Part shown: piece after piece, positions 35,147-40,023 of the stretch | Layout of the letters: every line of letters starts with the position of its first letter | Position numbering within the stretch: position 1 is the stretch's first letter | Made by a program: the position numbers and the translations under genes | The notes under the pieces: model-generated | What the model was told of the DNA's origin: nothing | Databases searched by the model: none | What the model saw: the letters and a program-made list of their open reading frames with translations, nothing else | DNA from: DATGJX01 sp035279385 | GTDB taxonomy: Bacteria; Vulcanimicrobiota; Vulcanimicrobiia; Vulcanimicrobiales; Vulcanimicrobiaceae | DNA length: 40,023 nt | Assembly (NCBI GenBank): GCA_035279385.1 | Contig: DATEHZ010000103.1 | Span: 1-40,023, forward strand | Direction: 5' to 3'

Positions 35147-36583
35147 ATGCAGACCGCTCAATCGTCTTTCCTACGTCTGATTACCGTACTTTTTCTGACG
35201 ACCGCGCTCGCCGCATGCGGCGGCGGTGGCGGGTCCGGTGCCGCCGGCTCCGGCGCGATTCCCCCGCTCGCGCAGGCAACGCCGGGTGCAAAACCGACCG
35301 CGAATCCGACTGCCGGTCCCACGGGAACGCCCGCGCCGCGTGCCACGGGAACGCCCGCGCCGCGTGCCACGGCAACGCCGGCCGCCACGCCAACGCCTGT
35401 TGCGACCCCAACGCCGGTCGCCACGACAGCACCCGCAGGCAGTGCACCCAAACACGTTCTGACAGCGGGTTACGTCTACGGATACGCGGGCGTGCCGACG
35501 AGTATTCCGGCTGCGACCGTCGCCCAGTACATGGATTGGGCGATAACGTCGTCGACGTACGTGGCGGCGCTTAAGGGCGCCGGCATGAAGACCATGTCGT
35601 ACGTAAATTTTTGGCGGAACTACAAGAGCGATTATCCGCAGACCGGATACACGGATTTGGCGCCCGGCGGCGCAGACGCTTCGGCGGAAGCGAAAGACTG
35701 CAGCGGCAACCCGCTCTACGACAGCAGTTACGGGGGCGGCTACGAAGCGGATGCGCGCACATCCAGCGCGCTCACCCATGCTCAACTCGTTACCGGCAAC
35801 GGTGCTGCGGTGAAACAGAGCGGGTTCGACGCGATTTTTTCGGACGACACCGGCGCGGTGTGGGGAATGGTTCCCTGCGGATACGTGCAGTCGTCGTACG
35901 ATGCCGCTGTGAATTCGGTAGATTCGGCTTTGGGAGTTCCGATGTGGATCAACGCGCTCGGAGGTTTCGCCGATCCATCCAGCGCGGACGATCTTCTGCA
36001 GCCCGCGAACGTCCTGGGTTCGATGTGCGAACTCTGTTACGGCGCAAACGGGTCGACTGGAGACTATGTGACCAGCGGCACAACCTGGATCAACACGGAA
36101 AATGCCGAGATCGGCGCGGCGGCGCAACACAAGATCTTTTGGGCATACGCGCGCGTAACCGGCGATCCGTCGACTGAAACGGCGCTGCGCCTCTACATCT
36201 ATGGATCGTTCCTGCTCGGCTACGATCCGTCGTACGCCATGTTCCAAGAAGCCTTCAAGACGGCAAGCGGTTTTCCGGTCATGCCGGAATCAGGTTTGGT
36301 TGCAGAGCACCCGCTCACGACCTATGCCGCGGTTCAAAATTATCGAACGGCCGGCGGTGCCTACGTTCGCGAATTCGCCGATTGCTATTATGGCGGCACG
36401 GCGATTGGAAAGTGCGCCGTCGCGGTGAATCCCGGAACATCGGCCGTCGGGTTGTCATCTTCCGGTTACTCGCACGCCGTCACGGTGGCCGGCAGCGGCG
36501 TGCTCGACGGCGGAGTCGTCCGGTTCGACGGCACGCCGCCTTCTACGCTCTCCCCGACGAGCGCTGTTATCCTCGTTCAGTAG
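35147..36583 (+). CDS. Secreted lipoprotein with a probable TIM-barrel glycoside-hydrolase domain
   Basis: Lipoprotein of 478 residues. The signal ends in the lipobox TALAAC (Cys24), followed by Gly-rich CGGGGGSG and a Pro/Thr/Ala-rich linker of about 60 residues with TGTPAPRA and TPTPVA repeats. The globular part starts near LTAGYVYGYAG. It looks like a TIM barrel: KTMSYVNFWRNYK, GFDAIFSDDTGAVWG with a possible catalytic Asp pair, GVPMWINALGG and KIFWAYARVTGDP. A C-terminal beta cap follows (FADCYYGGTAIGKCAVAVNPG). I infer a polysaccharide hydrolase or lyase trimming the exported glycan, but the family is not certain. The ATG at 35147 with GGAG 10 nt before is preferred over the GTG at 35117. 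Confidence 0.68.
   Translation: MQTAQSSFLRLITVLFLTTALAACGGGGGSGAAGSGAIPPLAQATPGAKPTANPTAGPTGTPAPRATGTPAPRATATPAATPTPVATPTPVATTAPAGSAPKHVLTAGYVYGYAGVPTSIPAATVAQYMDWAITSSTYVAALKGAGMKTMSYVNFWRNYKSDYPQTGYTDLAPGGADASAEAKDCSGNPLYDSSYGGGYEADARTSSALTHAQLVTGNGAAVKQSGFDAIFSDDTGAVWGMVPCGYVQSSYDAAVNSVDSALGVPMWINALGGFADPSSADDLLQPANVLGSMCELCYGANGSTGDYVTSGTTWINTENAEIGAAAQHKIFWAYARVTGDPSTETALRLYIYGSFLLGYDPSYAMFQEAFKTASGFPVMPESGLVAEHPLTTYAAVQNYRTAGGAYVREFADCYYGGTAIGKCAVAVNPGTSAVGLSSSGYSHAVTVAGSGVLDGGVVRFDGTPPSTLSPTSAVILVQ
35321..35368 (+). repeat. Two exact 24-nt tandem repeats in the lipoprotein linker
   Basis: A 24-nt unit beginning ACGGGAACGCCCGCGCC is present twice without a mismatch (35321-35344 and 35345-35368), then continues as a degraded copy. 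It encodes TGTPAPRA twice. A shorter imperfect TPTPVA repeat follows. The exact copies suggest recent slippage and a linker of variable length. Confidence 0.85.
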
Positions 36584-36646
36584 ATAAAGGAGCGCCGTCC
36601 GTCGCGGTTAGGGCCGACTACCCACCGCGGGGGTGCTGATCCAACT

Positions 36647-36671
36647 TACGGCCCGCGCCGCCCGGGCCGTA
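36647..36671 (+). promoter_or_regulatory. Perfect 8-bp hairpin abutting the start of the polymerase/ligase gene
   Basis: TACGGCCC (36647-36654) and GGGCCGTA (36664-36671) pair perfectly around a 9-nt loop. The ATG at 36674 follows after 2 nt, leaving no room for a ribosome site. There is no T tract. Either translation uses the next ATG (36683), or the hairpin restricts initiation. The region 36584-36646 holds nothing else I can name. Confidence 0.5.
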
Positions 36672-36673
36672 CA

Positions 36674-38059
36674 ATGAGCTCCATGGTCGGATACCTGCGG
36701 CTAAAAGAACGTGGCCGGCGCGCTACGCTAATCGGCATTGGCGTGGCCTCGGTCTTGGGCCTCATTGCCGCGCGCGCCGCAACGGCGCTGGCCGGAACGA
36801 AAACCGGCGTTGCTCTATCCCTGCTCGTCACCATCGGACCCCCGCTGCTCTATGCGGCCGTGATGGCTCCAATCGTCTTTCCGCTCGGCGCCTACGTGCT
36901 GCTCGTGCCGCTGGACGGCTTGCTCGATACCGGCGCGCTGGGCACTGTCACAAAATTGCTCGGCGCGTTGACCGCCGGCGCACTCTTGCTCTACATGTTG
37001 AGGTGTAAACGCGCGATCGAACCGCCGCGCGCGTCGGCATGGTGGCTGCTGCTCTATCTGTGGACGACCGCCAGTCTATTTTGGGCCATCGATACGCAAA
37101 CTGCCGAGCAAGCGTTGCCAACGGTGCTCGAACTTTTCGGCCTGTACATCGTGGTCGCGATGTTTCCGATCACGAATTCCGGCTTACGCAGCATCGTGAA
37201 CATGACGATCGCCGGATCGGCGATAGCGGCAGTCTATGCAGTGTACTTTTTTCACACTGCGGCCGGGCAAGCTGCCGCGGCAAACTCGCGTCTGTTCCTT
37301 TCCACGGACAGCGGCGTCATTAACCCGGATCACTTAGCTGCTGCAATGGTGCTGCCCGTGGCGCTTGCCTGCATCGCGGTCATCTATAATAGGAACCTGC
37401 TGATCCGGCTAGCGTGCCTCGCGAGCGTGGCGGCGATGCTCTGGACCGTAGATCTTTCCTCGTCGCGCGGCGGTGCGGTCGCAGTTGCGGCCGCGATACT
37501 GTATCTTTTGATCCGCGATCGCCACCGGCTCGTGCTGGGGACGGGATTGGGCGCACTCGTCGCGCTGGTGCTTGCGACGAGCGGGCAGTCGCTCATCCAG
37601 CGCTTTGCGACCGCGTCGGTGAACGGCGGAGCCGGCCGTACGGATATTTGGCACGTCGGCCTCTTGGCCTTCAAAGAACACTGGCTTTTCGGCGCGGGCT
37701 ACGCGAACTTTCCGTTTGCGTACGATGCGGCTTTCATTCGCGTTCCCGAGTTGTTTTACACCAAATGGCATCGGGCCTCGCACGACATTGTCCTCAACAC
37801 CGCGGTCGAGCTCGGTGCAATCGGACTGCTGCTCTTGATCTGCGCTTGGGGCAGCCATTTCCGGCTGCTTTCATTCGTGAAGCCCGATCATCACCTTTAT
37901 CCGTTGCGATTGGCACTCGAAGCGGCGATTGTCGGATTGTTCATTGCGGGACTGTTCGCAGACATCATGACCATGAAGTACGCGTGGATGCCGTTCATGC
38001 TCGTCGTTCTTGCCCGCAACGCCGTTTTATCCGAAAGGAACGCGAAGTCCAATGCCTGA
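36674..38059 (+). CDS. O-antigen polymerase/ligase-like membrane protein (Wzy/WaaL family)
   Basis: Multi-pass protein of 461 residues with about 10-12 hydrophobic helices. The large loop with the Wzy_C signature is visible in the second half: LSSSRGGAVAVA, GGAGRTDIWHVGLLAFKEH, WLFGAGYANFPF and ASHDIVLNTAVELGAIGLLLL in succession. These match O-antigen ligases and Wzy polymerases, which join lipid-linked units in the periplasmic face of the membrane. In this locus a polymerase role is more likely, because Wzx, Wzc- and Wza-like genes are present, but WaaL-like ligation is not excluded. ATG at 36674, or in-frame ATG at 36683. The stop overlaps the next gene by 8 nt. Confidence 0.88.
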   Translation: MSSMVGYLRLKERGRRATLIGIGVASVLGLIAARAATALAGTKTGVALSLLVTIGPPLLYAAVMAPIVFPLGAYVLLVPLDGLLDTGALGTVTKLLGALTAGALLLYMLRCKRAIEPPRASAWWLLLYLWTTASLFWAIDTQTAEQALPTVLELFGLYIVVAMFPITNSGLRSIVNMTIAGSAIAAVYAVYFFHTAAGQAAAANSRLFLSTDSGVINPDHLAAAMVLPVALACIAVIYNRNLLIRLACLASVAAMLWTVDLSSSRGGAVAVAAAILYLLIRDRHRLVLGTGLGALVALVLATSGQSLIQRFATASVNGGAGRTDIWHVGLLAFKEHWLFGAGYANFPFAYDAAFIRVPELFYTKWHRASHDIVLNTAVELGAIGLLLLICAWGSHFRLLSFVKPDHHLYPLRLALEAAIVGLFIAGLFADIMTMKYAWMPFMLVVLARNAVLSERNAKSNA

Positions 38060-39230
38060 GCGCTTCATCCCGTACTGCCGTCCGGACATCTCTGACACCG
38101 AGATCGCCGCGGTCGTCGATTCCATGCGGAACGGGTGGCTCACGACCGGGCCGAAGGTTCACGAGTTCGAGCAGGCTTTCGCGCGAGCGTCGGGCGTGAA
38201 GCACGCGGTCGCCGTAAACAGTTGTACGGCCGCGCTCCATATCGGACTTCTGGCCGCGGGAGTGCAGCCGGGCGACGAGGTGGTGATGCCGGCACTCACG
38301 TTCGTCGCGGGTGCGCAATGCACGCTCGAGATCGGTGCGACGCCGGTGTTTTGCGATGTCGACGAAGAAACGCTTACCGCCCACGTCGAGCAATACGAGC
38401 AAGTCATTACGCCGCGAACGAAGGCGATTATCGCCATGCCGTACGGCGGGCGGCCGATGAACGTAAAGCGCCTTGCCGCATTTGCCCGCGAGCGCGGCCT
38501 GATTCTCATTGAAGACGCCGCGCACGCCGTCGGCATGCTCGACGACGGCGAATGGGCCGGCGCGCGATCGGCGCTTGCAGCGTACAGTTTTTATGCGACG
38601 AAGAATCTGACGACGGCCGAGGGCGGTGTGCTCCTGACGAACGACGATGCGATCATGGAGCGCGTTCGCGTGCTCTCCCTGCACGGCATGGATCGTGACG
38701 CATGGAAGCGCTATACCGCAAAGGGCTCCTGGCAATACGACGTTCGCGAACCCGGTTTCAAATACAACATGCCGGATATCGCCGCGGCCATCGGCATCGC
38801 GCAATTGCAGCGCTTGCCCGAGATGCAGGAACGGCGCGATGCAATCGCGGCGCGGTATCGGAAAGCGTTTGCAGACGTGCCGGGGCTCGCTTTGCAAAAA
38901 CCGGTCGAGGGTACGCGCGATCGCCACAGCTGGTGCATGTTCGCCGTGTGCATCGACCCGGACGCCGCAGGTATCTCCCGCGATGCGTTCATCGAGGAAC
39001 TCAAAGCGCGCAACGTCGGTACGAGCGTGCACTATATTCCGACGCATCATTTCTCGGGATACCGGCGTTTCGCGTCCGATTATCTCTCCGTAACGGACCG
39101 GATCGGCCGCTTAATAGTATCTTTACCGCTCTATCCCACGCTGTCCGACCAGGAAGTCGAACAGGTGATTTCCGCCGTGAAATCAGTCACAATCGGCCGA
39201 AAGCAGCCAGCCGGTACGCTCGCCTGCTAG
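38052..39230 (+). CDS. DegT/DnrJ/EryC1/StrS-family sugar aminotransferase
   Basis: PLP-dependent aminotransferase of 392 residues that makes amino sugars from nucleotide-linked keto sugars. The catalytic Lys is Lys184 in SFYATKNLTTAEGG. Asp155 (EDAAHA) binds the PLP ring nitrogen, and NSCTAALHIGL (56-66) with DEVVMPALTFVAGA is the standard N-terminal block. GFKYNMPDIAAAIGIAQLQRL and HSWCMFAVCI follow. It is probably a UDP-4-keto-sugar or GDP-perosamine-type 4-aminotransferase, though the exact sugar is unclear. The ATG at 38052 is chosen over an ATG 42 nt earlier because MPERFIPYCRPDIS is the normal family start, and AAAGGA lies about 13 nt upstream. Confidence 0.95.
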   Translation: MPERFIPYCRPDISDTEIAAVVDSMRNGWLTTGPKVHEFEQAFARASGVKHAVAVNSCTAALHIGLLAAGVQPGDEVVMPALTFVAGAQCTLEIGATPVFCDVDEETLTAHVEQYEQVITPRTKAIIAMPYGGRPMNVKRLAAFARERGLILIEDAAHAVGMLDDGEWAGARSALAAYSFYATKNLTTAEGGVLLTNDDAIMERVRVLSLHGMDRDAWKRYTAKGSWQYDVREPGFKYNMPDIAAAIGIAQLQRLPEMQERRDAIAARYRKAFADVPGLALQKPVEGTRDRHSWCMFAVCIDPDAAGISRDAFIEELKARNVGTSVHYIPTHHFSGYRRFASDYLSVTDRIGRLIVSLPLYPTLSDQEVEQVISAVKSVTIGRKQPAGTLAC

Positions 39231-39268
39231 GCGCTTTACAGTGCCTTTGCATGGGATGAAACTTTTTT

Positions 39269-39322
39269 CCCACTGTGGTACGGTCGCCGCGTAGCTTCGC
39301 GCGCCAGTGAACTACCAGTGGG
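39269..39322 (+). promoter_or_regulatory. Long-loop inverted repeat next to the ribosome site of the last gene
   Basis: CCCACTG (39269-39275) and CAGTGGG (39316-39322) are perfect inverted copies 40 nt apart, with an inner CGCG-TAGCTT-CGCG hairpin (39288-39301). The right arm overlaps GGAGG (39322-39326). A direct repeat CCAGTG-AACTA-CCAGTG (39304-39320) lies on the right. ACTTTTTTCCC at 39261-39271 is the only T run. No clear promoter is seen. Confidence 0.35.
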
Positions 39323-39331
39323 GAGGAAAAA

Positions 39332-40023
39332 TTGCATTTCATGCGTGCATCAGCGCTCATCGGAGCGCTGGGATTAGCGTTTATCGCTGCGGGATGCAGC
39401 GGTGGCGGAGGAGGCGCAACGCCTCCGTTACCGGTGAATCCGCAAACGGACACCGGGGTGGGCAGCGCAATAGACAGCGGCACGGTGGATACGGGCTCGG
39501 GCAACTTGCAAAATATGAGCACCACCACCAACACCGAGGACGCCACCATCACGGGGTCCCTGAAGACAACCGAACTGTACGGACCGATCGTCGCTTTGAA
39601 GACCGGCGGTTTCCAGATGCAGGCGCAGGCCGGAGTCGGATACGTCAACATTTATCCGACGTCAAGTACGCACAAATTCTATAGTGGGCTTTCTCCGGCG
39701 GTACATGAATACGCCATCGTCACCGCGACGGGCAACGTCGGCGTCTCGCCGAGCCCGGTGATGATTGCGCTGTACAAGTCGCAGCCCGGTACCGTAACGG
39801 TCACCGGAACGGTGACGAGCGAACAGCCCTACGGCGTCGCAATCAAACTCGACTCGAACGGTTCGTATATCCCGGTCGGCTTCAACTCGAAAACCAACCT
39901 CTACGGGTTCATCGGCACAAGCGTACACGTTTCCGCGACGGGAACCGGAACGAGCGGCGTGCTCTTTCCGACCACGGTGAAGAATACGTCCAGTACGTCG
40001 AGCACGACGACAACTTCTTCGAC
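39332..40023 (+). CDS. Putative lipoprotein of unknown function (3' end outside window)
   Basis: Open frame running off the right edge, about 230 residues visible. The signal MRASALIGALGLAFIAAGC ends with a lipobox Cys followed by a Gly-rich SGGGGGA. The mature part is rich in Thr, Ser and Gly (STTTNTEDATITG, TGTVTSEQP) with predicted beta strands (YVNIYP, YAIVTATGNVGVSP, GVAIKLDSNGSYIPVGF) and a Ser/Thr-rich end. I do not recognise a family; it looks like an extracellular beta-sandwich protein. GGAGG (39322-39326) is 5 nt from a TTG at 39332 and 14 nt from the ATG at 39341. I list TTG, but ATG is also plausible. It follows the aminotransferase by about 100 nt and may be a separate unit. Confidence 0.65.
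   Translation, partial: MHFMRASALIGALGLAFIAAGCSGGGGGATPPLPVNPQTDTGVGSAIDSGTVDTGSGNLQNMSTTTNTEDATITGSLKTTELYGPIVALKTGGFQMQAQAGVGYVNIYPTSSTHKFYSGLSPAVHEYAIVTATGNVGVSPSPVMIALYKSQPGTVTVTGTVTSEQPYGVAIKLDSNGSYIPVGFNSKTNLYGFIGTSVHVSATGTGTSGVLFPTTVKNTSSTSSTTTTSS

Noticed and set aside
35321..35440. Short tandem repeats as a CRISPR-like array
   Set aside because: The repeats are contiguous, without spacers, and encode a Pro/Thr linker in frame.
39304..39320. Direct repeat CCAGTG as an attachment site
   Set aside because: Only six bases, no integrase nearby, and it sits beside the ribosome site where similar sequence can arise by chance.

Overview
The window is GC-rich chromosomal DNA from a bacterium with compact, heavily overlapping genes. 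A five-PASTA Ser/Thr kinase beside a class B PBP, SpoIID, BTAD (SARP-type) regulation and a Wza/BY-kinase exopolysaccharide system together suggest a diderm, terrabacterial lineage. Candidatus Eremiobacterota (WPS-2) or a similar phylum is my best guess, but no marker gene here proves it. I see no tRNA, rRNA, CRISPR array, transposase, prophage or integrase.

Layout. Positions 1-1120 hold the start of a PIG3-type quinone oxidoreductase (minus, cut by the left edge) and a small plus-strand membrane protein. From 29135 down to 1117, 25 genes lie on the minus strand with no gap above 91 nt and many 1-28 nt overlaps. In transcription order they are: Wza-like exporter, Wzz/BY-kinase, orphan receiver protein, valS, pyrR, pyrB, pyrC, carA, a BatD-like protein, MoxR ATPase, DUF58, VWA protein, pdxH, a HicB-like/BTAD regulator, a UDP-sugar epimerase, carB, an unknown Cys-rich protein, pbpA-like PBP, pknB-like kinase, ruvC, ruvA, ruvB, spoIID, a PilZ protein and queA. 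Pyrimidine synthesis (pyrR-B-C, carA, carB) is therefore split by a MoxR/VWA module, pdxH, a regulator and an epimerase.

From 29305 rightwards the plus strand carries the rest of a polysaccharide locus: a TlpA-like thioredoxin, a tandem-duplicated glycosyltransferase, a FemAB/GNAT-like protein, a short polyprenyl-phosphate sugar transferase, a Wzx-like flippase, a lipoprotein with a probable TIM-barrel glycosidase domain, a Wzy/WaaL-like polymerase or ligase, a DegT-family sugar aminotransferase and the start of a second lipoprotein. With the divergent Wza and BY-kinase genes across a 169-nt intergenic region this is a nearly complete Wzx/Wzy-dependent export system: initiation, glycan assembly, flipping, polymerisation and export.

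No obvious new defence or mobile system is visible. The most unusual items are the fusion of a HicB-like domain to a BTAD regulator (14127-15074), the two-module glycosyltransferase coupled to a thioredoxin (29305-31697), perfect hairpins abutting the translation starts of three consecutive polysaccharide genes (33733, 35115, 36647), an imperfect palindromic element inside the 5' end of spoIID, and the very long co-directional gene run. No stretch longer than 170 nt lacks a gene.
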